DNA of 64,000 bases. Origin: Ophiocordyceps camponoti-saundersi (nom. inval.). Taxonomy: Eukaryota; Ascomycota; Sordariomycetes; Hypocreales; Ophiocordycipitaceae. The stretch is taken from assembly GCA_003339415.1 (NCBI GenBank), contig PDHQ01000006.1, positions 171,597 to 235,596 on the forward strand. The letters run 5' to 3'. Under the pieces are notes generated by a model. It was not told where the DNA came from. It was given only the letters and a program-made list of their open reading frames with translations, and did no database searches. A program made the position numbers and the translations under genes. Below, piece by piece: positions 11,289-21,823 of this stretch (positions are counted from its first letter, which is position 1; each line of letters opens with the position of its first letter).

Positions 11289-12531
11289 ATGATCAACTCA
11301 CGTCGCGCCTTGGCCGTTGCCGCAGCCATCGTCACCTTCATCTTTCTCCTCTCCCGCGATCACTCGGCGCCCGCGTTGACGGCAACGGATCGACCGTCCT
11401 CGTCCGGCTCGGGCCTCGCCGCCGCCGCCGCCGCAGCAGCAGCAGCAAGTCGTGGCGCCGGCTTGTGGTCCAGCGGCGGGCGGCACCAGCGGCAGCAGAA
11501 GCCGCTGCAGCGACCAATGGCCGACACGTCGCACATGACGACCCAAGACAAGCTCGCCTACGCTTACCCCTACGATCTCACCGAAAAGTTCCCCGCCTAC
11601 GTGTGGCAGACGTGGAAGTTTACGCCTGCCGACGAAGGCTTCGACTTCCGCGACCAAGAGGCGTCGTGGACGATACAACATCCGGGCTTCGTTCACGAGG
11701 TCATCACCGACGCCGTAGCCGAAAGCTACCTGGATCTGCTATACGCGTCCATTCCCGAGGTGCTCGAGGCGTACCGGGCCCTGCCGCTGCCGGTCCTCAA
11801 AGCCGACTTCTTCCGCTATCTCATCCTGCTGGCCCGCGGCGGCATCTACTCCGACATTGACACGTACGCGCTCAAGAGCGCCATCGACTGGATCCCCGAT
11901 TCGATACCGCGCGACTCCTTTGGCCTCGTCGTCGGCATCGAAGCCGACCCGGACCGTCCGGACTGGAAAGACTGGTACAGCCGACGGATCCAGTTCTGCC
12001 AGTGGACCATACAGAGCAAACGCGGCCACCCGGTGCTGCGCGAGATTGTGTCGCGCATCACCAACCACACTCTTGCCGTCAAGCGCGCCGGCGGCTGGGC
12101 CGGCTTCTCCGGAAGCAAGGTGATTGAGTTCACCGGGCCGGCCCTCTGGACGGACGTGCTGATGGACTACTTCAACGACGAGCGCTACTTTAACACGGGC
12201 GATAGCAAAGGCCCCGTCAATTGGAAGAGCTTCACCGGCATGGAGACGAGCAGGCGCATTGGCGACGTCGTCGTCTTGCCGATAACGAGCTTCTCGCCCG
12301 GAGTTGAGCAGATGGGGTCCAAGGATATTGAGGATCCGATGGCTTATGTGAAGCACGACTTTGAGGGTTGGTGTTCTTTTCTTCTTTGTCGGTTTGGCTG
12401 TTGTTGCTGACTCTTCTCTCTCTCCATTTACAGGTACTTGGAAGCCAGAGAGCGAGCGTCACATTGGAGAGAAGAAGGAGGAAGAGGTTGTGGTGGCAGC
12501 ACCGGCAGCGGCAGCACCGGCGGCGGCCTGA
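11289..12531 (+). CDS. GT32 glycosyltransferase, Och1-like alpha-1,6-mannosyltransferase
   Basis: Two exons, 11289-12366 and 12434-12531 (1176 nt, 391 aa). This is a type II Golgi membrane protein: a short basic tail, a signal anchor at about residues 7-22, a low-complexity Ala/Ser/Gly stem (about 38-75), then the lumenal GT32 domain. The metal/sugar-nucleotide DXD motif is D-I-D at 189-191 within G-G-I-Y-S-D-I-D-T-Y, preceded by K-A-D-F-F-R-Y; W-Q-T-W near 106 is also characteristic. The family adds mannose from GDP-mannose to N-glycan cores or related glycans. The second exon encodes a lysine/glutamate stretch and an Ala/Pro tail that is not conserved, so the exact 3' splice is less certain than the domain. 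Long alanine runs come from GCC/GCA codon repeats at 11419-11450. Confidence 0.88.
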
Positions 12532-13413
12532 GACAACATTGTCTCTTTCATCATCATCATCATCATCACCTTCTTCTTCTTCCCCAATTAATTTTCTTTG
12601 TTTTCTTGTGGAGATTTTTTATGGCTGTCATGAGCTCGCATCGCATACAGGTACGACTCGAGTCAAGGCGTTGAAAAGGGGGGAAAGGGAGGTCTGGGTG
12701 CCTCTAAGGGGGAGAGGAAAGGGTGTTACACCAAAAAAGGGGGGGGGAGAAGCCTGGGAACGACATCATCTCCGCCACAGACTGGCGCTTGCATGTTGCT
12801 GTCGTTGATGTATGTATGTATATGCATTTTGATTTCCCCTTGCCTGCCTGCTTGGGATTTGCATGCGAGGCGTATGTATGTATATACCTACATATGCATT
12901 CGTATGTGTGTGTGCGTGTGCGTGTGTACGATGTTGCAGCGTTGATTGTTTATGCTGGATGCAGCATTGTACGGACATGTATCCGTATGCATGTACGGAT
13001 ATGTCTCCCTAAGAAGGTATGTATGTATGTGCTGCTCGATAACGGTGACGTGCATACATAAATTATGAGTGCGTCCGTACCATGGACGGTGTGCCAATAC
13101 ATGCAACCAAGGTCATACTGACACAGCCCACTCCCCCCAAGGCCAATAAGCAAAGCAGAGCAAAGGAGAGCAGAGCAAGACGCTGACGATTTGATCATGG
13201 CCCTCGGTTAAAGAACAGGGCCTTTATATCGACATTGACGAATCCTTCCCTACTCCATCTTATATATCCTCTCTTTACCCCGCTCCTCTCCCTCCCTCTC
13301 TTGAATACTCCATCTAATCTCATCTCTTTCCAGCCCTCCTCGTCTCTGCTACCTTCATCTTCCTTCACCTTGCCTTACCTACACAATCTCGTCACTTTTC
13401 CGAGCCCGGAAAC
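12532..13413. other. Intergenic region
   Basis: About 880 bases. It contains a (CAT)n run at 12549-12570, GTATGTAT/TGTGTGCG simple sequence at 12808-12935, and a pair of TACGGATA words (12980-12987 reverse, 12994-13001 forward). A C/T-rich leader precedes 13414. No gene seen. Confidence 0.6.
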
Positions 13414-15480
13414 ATGATGCTCCGATCACCTCTCCGGCAAGCGACGTCTCGGTCTCGTCGACTGCTTTCTACGTCCAATCTCAGTTTTCGGCGGGGTCCG
13501 AGTCAAGTATGTCCGCCTGCTGTCTTATACACGTCATCTGAAGCCATCACAAGATCCTTTTCCACCTCCGTCTTTTCTTTTCTGTGCTTAGACGGGTAAA
13601 ATCAAGACAGATGAATGACTTACCTCTGTGAAAAAAAATCACCGTCATAGCCACCGCTCTTAAACATGACGATACCAGAACACCTCTCCAGAATCGTATC
13701 CTCCCACGGCTCACGCAAAGCAATCATCACCCGTCGCCGGACCCCATCCCCATCCACCTCTTCCACCTCCCCAATTACAAACAACCATCACGACGAAAGC
13801 CTAACCTACAACGACCTAGACGCCCTCTCCACCAAGCTAAGCACAAACCTAGGCATCCGCCGAGGCGACAAGGTCGCCGTCTCCCTCGGCAACGGGACCG
13901 AATTCGCGGCCCTGACATACGCCATCTACAAGCTCGGCGCCGTCCTCGTGCCCCTCAACCCGACGCTGGGATTCGAGCAGGTCAAGGCCGGGCTGGAAAA
14001 GTTGGGCGTTAGGGTTCTTGTTATGGGGTTGGTGGTGGATTTGCCGTATAGGCCGTTTAGGGGAAGGGGGAACGCGGCTGTTTTGAGGAGCGTTTGCGAG
14101 GAGAGGCCGGGCGGGTTGGAGAGGTTGGTTTGGGTTGATAATAGGGCTGAGCATGTGGAGGGGACGGTCGAGGAGGGGGATGTGGCGTTTTTGAAGGGGG
14201 GGGATGATGATTTTGTTGTTTCTTATGAGCGGCTTCTCGTCTCGGACCCGTCATCATCATCGTCATCACCATCATCATCACCATCATCACCACCATCATC
14301 ACCATCACCACCACCACCGTCCCCTCCCCTCTCACCAGACGACATCATCAACATCCAATTCACCTCCGGCACGACCGCAACCCCCAAAGCAGCCCAACTA
14401 AGCCACCTCTCGATCCTCAACAACGGCTACCTAATAAGCCAAAGGATGGGCCTAACAGCAACCGACACAATCGTCGTCCCGCCCCCTCTATTCCACTGCT
14501 TCGGTTCCGTGCTAGGCTACATGGCCGTCGTCACGGCCGGCGCGACAATCTGTTTCCCCAGCGGGGCTTTCGATCCCCAGGCTTCGCTGCGCATGTGCTT
14601 CGACTACGATGCCACGGGCTTGTACGGCGTTCCGACCATGTTCATCGCCATGTTGGAGGCTCTCGATCGGATGGAGGGTCTGTCGCGTTGGAGGCCGACG
14701 AGGTTGGAGAAGGGTATCATTTCCGGGAGTAGCGTGCCGGAATCGCTCATGAGGAGAATCCATCAGCGTCTTGGCTTGAGCCGTCTGACTATTTGCTATG
14801 GCCAGACGGAGACGGGTCCGGTCAGTTGCATGACCTGTCCCGACGACCCGCCGGAAAAGCTCCTCACCACCGTCGGACGACCCCTGCCGCACACGGCGGT
14901 CAAGATCGTCGAGCCGGGGAATCGGTCCGTCGTCGTCCCGGTCGGCACGAGGGGAGAACTGGCCACGTCGGGATACCATCTGATGAAGGGGTATTACGAC
15001 GACGACGTCCGCACGGCAGAGGTTCGCGTCCTCGAACCCCATCCCGACGACGGCGAGCAACCGGATGAGCTCTGGGTCTACTCGGGCGACGAGGCTTCCA
15101 TGTCGTCGGACGGATACGTTTCCATCACCGGCCGTATCAAGGACCTCATCATCCGCGCAGGCGAGAACATTAACCCGCTCGAGATCGAAAACTCCATCTG
15201 CCAGATGCCCGCCGTCCGTGACGTCAGCGTCGTCGGCGTCCCCTGTCCGCGACTCGGCGAGGCCGTCGCCGCGTTTGTCCGCACCGCCCAAGACGGCGAC
15301 GACGCTGCTGCCTTGACCCAAGATGCCGTCCGCGATTGGGTCCGCGCCCGACTGTCCAACCACTTGGTGCCCAAATACGTCTTCTTCTGGCCTGACGAGT
15401 TTCCCAAGACGGCCAGCGGCAAGGTTCAGAAGTTCAAGCTGCGCCATGACGCTCAAGAGAGGCTTAAAAAGGACGATTGA
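13414..15480 (+). CDS. Acyl-CoA synthetase, ACSF2-like, with mitochondrial presequence
   Basis: Two exons, 13414-13506 and 13651-15480 (1923 nt, 640 aa). Exon 1 encodes an Arg/Ser-rich, acid-free presequence typical of mitochondrial targeting. The GTATGT donor joins to a TAG acceptor, giving P-P-L-L-N-M-T-I-P-E-H, as in fungal homologues. The ATP-dependent acyl-adenylate/thioester fold is complete: P-loop T-S-G-T-T-x-T-P-K (269-277), Y-G-Q-T-E-T, the Y-S-G-D..G-R-x-K-D-L-I-I-R-A-G-E-N-I hinge, and the C-terminal K-T-A-S-G-K lysine. It activates medium- or long-chain acids. Two oddities: a Ser/Pro tract of about 28 residues encoded by a trinucleotide repeat sits just before the P-loop, and bases about 13990-14230 use G- and T-ending codons unlike the C-ending rest. 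The ATG at 13666 would drop the presequence and is a possible alternative start. Confidence 0.9.
14247..14332 (+). repeat. Coding (ATC/ACC) trinucleotide repeat
   Basis: Imperfect tri-/hexanucleotide array in frame inside the acyl-CoA synthetase. It encodes Ser and then Pro runs between the N-terminal domain and the P-loop, and is likely to vary in length between isolates. Confidence 0.85.
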
Positions 15481-16328
15481 TTTTCACCTTTTTTTTCAAC
15501 ATCGTGACACAGCCATGGCCTGTCTCCAAGAGTCTAGCGGAACAGATGCTGTTCCTTTGCCTCCCATTCCCCTTGTTAACCTTCCCTTCCCCTTGTTAAC
15601 CTCTCCTCATTCACCTTTCCTCCATATACACCTCCCTTCCTATCGTCTTCCCCCTTCCAGACACTGCCTCATGGTAGGCTTCCCACCACAAGTAGCTCTC
15701 TAAATGTCTTTCTGGGACCTCTTTTTTTTTCCCCTGCTTAGTCTGAAACCCTTCATGTGTCCGCCGTCACCCGAACGGCAACGTGGGAAAATAAGGAGAA
15801 GAAGAAAAGTCTGGGGCAGTGCTTCTAGGAAATCGTCATGCCGTCATTAAGAAGAAGAGATCATGTCGTATCCTCGGCAAACGTGCGGGTTCCTTGAAAA
15901 GGGTAAAGAAAAGAAGCTCAAGCGCCCCGGTGCCATGTCTGGCACGACCAAACGCCCCGAGGCCCAGACTTGCATGTCATGAACGGAAAATGAAGTGATC
16001 AAAGGATTTAAAACGAAGGAAAGAAAAAACAAATGGGGGAAAACGGCCAAAGGGGTAGCGGGCATGTCCCGAGACAGCCATCGTTTCCCGCTGGTCGGCG
16101 GCTCTTTCTTTCTTTGCCCTTTTCAATCGACAGCCAGGGTTCTCTCCTGTCAGCAACTCAGTTGTTTGACAGCCAGGGTCTCGTCCCGCCGGTAACTGCT
16201 TGACAGCGCCAGGATTCCCTTCCTGCCGGGCGACCACCTGACAGCCCGCGTCGATTTCTGCTGCCGGTGGGGACTTGACAGCCAGCCAGCGTCGCCTCCC
16301 GCTGCAGGTCGAGTCCGTCACCTGCAGC
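15481..16328. other. Intergenic region between convergent genes
   Basis: About 850 bases between the acyl-CoA synthetase and ceramide synthase stops. It includes two copies of CCCCTTGTTAACCT (near 15565-15602) and, at its right end, a degenerate tandem repeat listed separately. A 114-codon minus-strand ORF crosses the repeat but is not supported. Confidence 0.6.
16129..16315. repeat. Degenerate ~37-bp tandem repeat, five units
   Basis: Five units begin with GACAGC at 16129, 16168, 16202, 16240 and 16277 (spacings 39, 34, 38, 37). Units share GACAGCCAGGGT-like starts and a CTGCCGG-like middle. They lie immediately downstream of the ceramide synthase stop, so probably in its 3' UTR. Unit lengths are not multiples of three, which argues against coding. 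Confidence 0.75.
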
Positions 16329-17937
16329 TCATTCGACCTGCTTCTCGCAGCCGATACGCCCTAGGAGCTCTTTCCGGTCGCTATGGCCCGGCAGACTCAC
16401 GCCCGAGCTGCTGGCTTGTCGCTTTACCCCGGTGCGGCGCTCCCAGCCCTTGAAGTCGAGGGCTTCGACGCCCACCTCCTCCTCGAGCGGCCGTGCCTCT
16501 TCGTAGACAAACTGGTCGTCTTCTTCATCGATGTCGTCCTCGTCGTCGCTGCGCGTGTCCTCGGCGCCGTCACCACGTATCACCTTGGCCGCCACCCGGA
16601 CGATCATGGAGAACCATATGAGGGTGATGAGTTGCAAAAACAGCAGAGCGGCGAGGAAGGCCCATTTGACGGTCTCGTTGTGGCAGACGCGGCCATAGGC
16701 GTTGACGAGGGGCTCGACCACATAATAGAGGCCCGATGGCGTCGGCTCGGGACCCCTCAGGTCGGAACCGCGGCCGGAGAAGCAGCCAGCCTTTATGATG
16801 TCGGGCGTCTCGGCGTACAGGGACCAGCAAATCATGAGGTAAAAGATGTGTCGCGAGACGAACCAGGAGAGCATAAAGAAGCCGAAGGCGACATCGCACA
16901 GGGTGCCGTGGCCCGTGTACTTGAGGCATTTGGCCACCTGGTAGCGACGAATCAGTAACCCCTAGCTTCCGTCAGTCATCGCGTGGGAGGGCTCACGGGA
17001 AAGAACAGGTCGACGACGTCCATGATGACGAGGATCAAGTTTCCGACGCGGGTATGATGATAGCAGTAGCACGAGTAAATGAGGCCCGTGGTGATGACGT
17101 GGTGGGTAACCATCTGCCAGTGGTCCTTGCGGCGATCCTCTATGTTAATGACGAGCATCTGTTGCAGCCAAAACGCCAGCTGAGCCAGGATATAGGCCTT
17201 GGTAAGGCCATCGATCTCGCGAATTGGCCAGTCGATCCAGAGCCCGCGCAGGTTGAGGAAGTAAGGCGACCTGGCGTAGATGTACTGCGTCATGGGACGT
17301 CAGCAAAGCGACGTGGGTGCCGAGGGCAAGCTCAGCGACAGACCATGCCAATTGACCAAAAGACACTGTAGTAGATGAAGAGCCAGGCTTGCTCGCTGAA
17401 GCGGGTGAGAGCCCTTCGCTTGGTGAGGCCCTGGAGTCTAGCAAAGGGGGCCAGGAGGTATTCCATGGTGGCGGCGCGCAAGCCAGTAAAAAGGACGATG
17501 CAAAAGATGATGTAGTAGACATCGTCAAAACCGACAGCGTACTTGTTCAAATCACGGTCGTAGTAGGAGAGATGGAAGAATCGACGAGTGTGAGTACGAG
17601 CCTTTGGTATGAAGCTGTGGGCGAGGAAGAGGAGAGCCAGGAGGTTGAAGGAGAGACCTATTTTTGTTTGGCGTGTGGAGCAAAGTGTAAGCAGGATAAA
17701 ACATTTTGTTTCCAAGGGAGAGAAAGCAAGACACGCGAAGAAATTCTTTAAAAGTAGAAACGCACCAATTTGATTCTCGACAAACCAGCGGGCGAGCTGC
17801 CTCCAGGGACCGTCGTCCTTGCGTCTGAGTCTTCGAACAAGGACGACGTTGGAGCCTGACCTCTGCATATACAGCGGTCCGTTCATGTTTCGCGGTGGAA
17901 GACAGACGGGAGAGGAAGAGGCGTGAGGATCGTCCAT
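16329..17937 (-). CDS. Ceramide synthase (Lag1/Lac1, TLC domain)
   Basis: Four exons on the minus strand: 17937-17766, 17657-17344, 17284-16997, 16937-16329 (1383 nt, 460 aa). This ER enzyme N-acylates sphingoid bases with acyl-CoA. The TLC domain spans several hydrophobic helices from about residue 60 to 330. The Lag1 motif is intact after joining exons 3 and 4: H223-H224 followed by an aromatic helix and M-D251-V-V-D254, then V-A-K-C-L-K-Y. The C-terminal tail is acidic (D-D-E-D-D-I-D-E-E-D-D), the sort of region phosphorylated by CK2 in yeast Lag1/Lac1. All four exons agree in phase. I chose the start at 17937; an in-frame ATG at 18081 would add 48 Ser/Pro-rich residues encoded by a pyrimidine-rich leader and is less likely. 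Confidence 0.93.
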
Positions 17938-18283
17938 GTTTCTGTTTGAGTTTCGTCGTCCTTCGTATTCGTCGTCGTCTTTGGGAGGGGAGAGGGGGGA
18001 AGAGAGAGAGAGAGGGAAGGAGGTAAGAGGGTGACGACGGGGGAAAAGGATATCAGAGAAAGGAAGGGAAAAAAAAGACACAGGAAGAGAAAAAGAGATT
18101 TAGGGGACGGGAATTGGGGAGGAAAAAAACACACAGGCAGAGAGACAGAAGAGGATGGACGGCTTTTGGTGCGCGCTTGATTGGTGCGCGGTGCCCCGTC
18201 CCGAGGCGACCTCAGGCGGCCGGACCCTTGTAGCTTCTGCTAGCGGGCGGGTGGGGGGGGGAGGAAGACGAAGAAAGGGGCGG

Positions 18284-18434
18284 GGGGGGGGGGGGGGGAG
18301 GGGGGAGTGGGCCCACTCTCTCTGCCCGCCGCGTGCGCCGTCGGCGGACCCCCGACCATCCCTACCGTACCCGTCTCTACNNNNNNNNNNGTGTGGAGGG
18401 GGGGGGGCGGGGGGGGGGTGGGGGGGGGGGGGGG

Positions 18435-18488
<54 letters not shown>
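18284..18488. repeat. Poly-G tracts flanking the gap
   Basis: G runs at 18284-18306 and 18395-18488, interrupted by rare A, C or T. Runs this long are more likely a sequencing or assembly artefact than real sequence. Confidence 0.7.
18381..18390. other. Assembly gap (10 N)
   Basis: Ten N bases, evidently a scaffolding placeholder of arbitrary length. A nearly pure G tract of about 100 bases follows immediately. Confidence 0.98.
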
Positions 18489-18489
<1 letters not shown>

Positions 18490-19769
18490 AGAGGGGATTG
18501 TGTCGCTTCTATCTGCCGTCCGTCTGTGCAGTCGGCGAAGCACTAACGATCGATACCGTACCCGTCTGTACGCCGCTGGCCTCTTGTGGTTGTACTGAAT
18601 AGTAGTACTCTATGCCTAGTAGGTAAAGTGGTAGTGAGAGGTAGTGACAGTCTGTCAGTCAAGAGCCTGAAGAGGGAATCCTTTTTATTTTAATTTTGAT
18701 TTGGCTTGTAATGCAGAAGATGAACAAGATTTGTGTGTGCAGAACATTATATACTACATACATATGTACATACATATGCATGAGTGTGAATGTGAGATTC
18801 ACCAGACAGAGAAGAGAGAGAGGAGAGCAAGAAAAAGGACTCGAAAGTAATTACCTACATATACGGACTATACGATAGATGCAGCTGCCCGATCCCGAGG
18901 TGAGGCAAAGTTCGCCCAAAGCGTGAACAGTCAACAACAAGCAGAAGGAAGGAAACGAAAAATAACCTCGAGCCTTGCAGCGAAAACAAAGGCCGTTCGT
19001 ACATATGACGTCTCTTGTTCCTCCTCTTTCTTCACTAGTCTTTCTCACTCACCAGGTTTGGTGGCTTTGTTATAAGTTATAACTACCTTCATAGTTGCTC
19101 ACGATGATACACGTACAGACTCGCCCTCTGCTTCTGACATGAGCATCTCTGTGCATGCATGCATACTTATGTATGTATACTGATACACAAGTCAGAGGGA
19201 ACCTACCTACATTTAGCCTCCTCAACTTTAAAGTCCTCCTCAATCCTAGAATTAATTAATCTGTTCTTTTTTTTGCCTTTCATAACGTTGTAATCCTTTA
19301 GTTACCTCTGCAACTTCACGTCGCTATTCGGCTAAAGCGCCGACTGGTCAGTCAAAGTATGTACAGACCTACATACATACATAGCAGTAGGAATCAATCC
19401 CCCCCCCGCCTTCTGAATACACCCAAATATTCTTGGGCAAGTAAATCGATAACCAGAAGAATCATCCATGAATCAATGAAAAAGAAAGGACAGATACACT
19501 TCCGAGAAGAAGGAAATATTCATCAACTCCTCGATATCCTCTTCATCGTAAAAGCCACCCTTTCATCAACCCCCCCCTCCCCCTCCTGAAATAAAAACCC
19601 CACCATCCCAGTCCGCTGACTAATATCCCTCAGCGACTCTCCACCTACCCGCCATGTCATCATCCATCGACTCCAACAGTCATTCAAACCTCAACCTCCA
19701 AAAAACCCAACCAAGACGAGCATCTCATCCCTCGACGCGAACATCCCTCACCTGAACATCGCTCCCATC

Positions 19770-20810
19770 ATGGCATCGTCCTCGAACGCAAAGTATCAGC
19801 CCGCGCCCCAGCGCGAACCGGAAGAGGAGGACTACACGCGAGCGCCTCCCGCCTATGCATCCACCTCCGCCGCCGCTCGCGATGAGGCCCAGGGCCTGTT
19901 TGGTCCGCCGCGGTCTAGCGAGGATAACCTGCCGGATGACTTCAAGGTCCGTGACCGCCTCCCGCTCTTTTAAAGCTCGCCTTTTCTTTGTTTTTGTCGT
20001 TTCTTTCATCCGCTTTTCCTTGTGACTGACGCTTCTCCTCCTCTAGTTTGGCGGCTCCGTGGCTGAAGCCACCGTCGACATCCGCAACCAGTTCATCCGC
20101 AAAGTCTACACCATTCTTACCCTTCAGCTTCTCGCCACCGCAGGTCTCAGCGCAGTCTCCTTTTTCAACGCCTCGTACAAGTCATGGATCCAGCATCATC
20201 AGGCCCTCGTCTGGATTTCCGTTCGTCTATTACCCCCCCCCCCCCCCCCACCTCTTCTCCTTCTTCCCAGGAAATCGTCATGAACCCTCCGCTAACTTTC
20301 GCTCCTCCCCCACTGTAGCTCATCAGCTCCCTTGTCTTCATGGGCTTGACCTACTGGAAGCGCAAGTCGTACCCGACCAACCTTCTCTTCCTCTCTGCCT
20401 TCACCATCGCCGAAGCATACACCATCTCCGTCATCGTCTCCTTCTACAAAACCTCCGTCGTTCTCAACGCCGTCGTCCTCACCGCCGGCATCTTCATCTT
20501 CCTCACCGCCTTCGCCTGCCAGACAAAGTACGACTTCACCTCGTGGATGCCCTACCTCTTCGGCGCTCTCTGGGGTCTTTTCCTCTTCGGTCTCGTCGCC
20601 GTCTTCCTACCCTACAACTCCACCATCGAGCTCGTCTACGGCGGCGTCGCGGCCCTCATCTTTAGCGCCTACATCCTCGTCGACACCCAACTCGTCATCC
20701 GCAAGCACCACGTCGAGGAGGAGATCGCCGCCGCCATCAGCCTGTATCTCGACATCATCAACCTGTTCCTGGCCATCCTGCGCATCCTCAACGGCCAGTC
20801 CAACAACTAG
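19770..20810 (+). CDS. Bax inhibitor-1 family protein (TMBIM/Bxi1)
   Basis: Three exons, 19770-19946, 20047-20220, 20319-20810 (843 nt, 280 aa). ER/vacuolar multi-spanning protein that modulates calcium leak and the unfolded-protein and cell-death responses. Residues 1-58 form a hydrophilic, acidic and Ala-rich cytosolic tail. Then come F-G-G-S-V-A-E-A and V-D-I-R-N-Q-F-I-R-K-V-Y, the usual start of the TMBIM domain, followed by six or seven hydrophobic helices. The conserved Y-I-L-V-D-T-Q and L-Y-L-D-I-I-N-L-F-L near the C terminus carry the paired acidic residues of the family. Intron 2 contains a 20-nt poly-C run and a GCTAAC branch site. Length is typical. Confidence 0.94.
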
Positions 20811-21823
20811 CTGAACACCCCCGATGGTCCTCCACGGCGGAAAACGGCAAGCCGAGGGACTACCGATGTACCCAAACTTTCATCGCACGTGGCAGATTGA
20901 AGTAGCCGCCTACAGCAACCCTCGCTTCATTATGTTTCTGTTTTCCTTAATCGACTTTTTTCTTCTCTACCTCTCCGTTGCCTCTCTGCCGGCTCTGTTT
21001 TTCCATAGTAGCGAGATTGAATCAATGCAGCGTTAGAGCCGACAGCCACGCCTTTTTGTTTGTCTTCTCTTCCCGTGACCGATTGTGTAGCCCTTGCGAA
21101 CCTTCCAGCGCAAAAGCAAATACTCATAAAGTCGACGACAGGACCCCACGGTTGTTGTCTCTCTCTTTCTCTCTCTCTCTCCCCCTCACAGACACAGACA
21201 CAAGAGAAAAGGAGAAATAAAAGTAATCCATATTTGCATTAAAACAGTCCTCGACAAGGCTAAAGGAGGGCGGGGACGGCAAGAACACAGGTAAATAAAC
21301 AGCATATCGCAGGATGAAAAAAAAAAACGGGCCAGGCGGCAAGCAGATGTACCTTGAAACGGGGCCTCTCTCGGAGCCGTCTCGCGACGAGCCCGGCCGG
21401 CATCACGTTGTCGTCGTTCGCTGTTGTCGTTGTGGTCGCCACCGCGCCGCCTCAACCGCCCGAGACTGTATTCACCGCCCCATAGTAGCGAGCCCCTGCC
21501 ATTACACCAGCCGTGACGACGGGGGAGAGAGAACAAGCCATCCCACCATTTCGGCTTCCAATCCCCGAGACGACGCCTCGCTGTCCGCAGCCGGTCTCCC
21601 CTCTGCAGAGTCGTTGGGTGGGGGGCAGGCCGGAACGAGTTGAAAAGAAAAAAAGGGTTAAAATCGATGTGAATTCGCTCCAGCCAGGGGAATACTCTTT
21701 CCGCTCACCAGTCATGAGAAAGAGAACAAAGAACCAACGCCGAGAGCAATACATAGACCAACGTCGCACTGTTCAGGACACGGATCAGAGCCCCTCCCGC
21801 GGCATACCGTCCGAACGTGGTCG
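20811..21823. other. Intergenic region between convergent genes
   Basis: About 1 kb between the Bax-inhibitor and septin stops. It contains a CT-rich stretch at 21158-21185. ORFs here are short and without recognisable domains. Confidence 0.6.

Larger units (their letters stand above)
17938..19769. other. Intergenic region containing an assembly gap
   Basis: About 1.8 kb between the divergent ceramide synthase and Bax-inhibitor genes. It holds purine-rich leader sequence (17985-18150), the poly-G/N-gap block (18244-18490), and TACATACA-rich DNA (18745-18785, 19150-19180, 19365-19383). No gene seen. Confidence 0.6.

Noticed and set aside
14512..15456. 314-codon minus-strand ORF over the acyl-CoA synthetase
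   Set aside because: Shadow of codon bias with no recognisable domain.
15977..16321. 114-codon minus-strand ORF with P-G-C repeats behind the ceramide synthase
   Set aside because: It is the translation of the degenerate 37-bp repeat, whose unit lengths break frame, so coding is unlikely.
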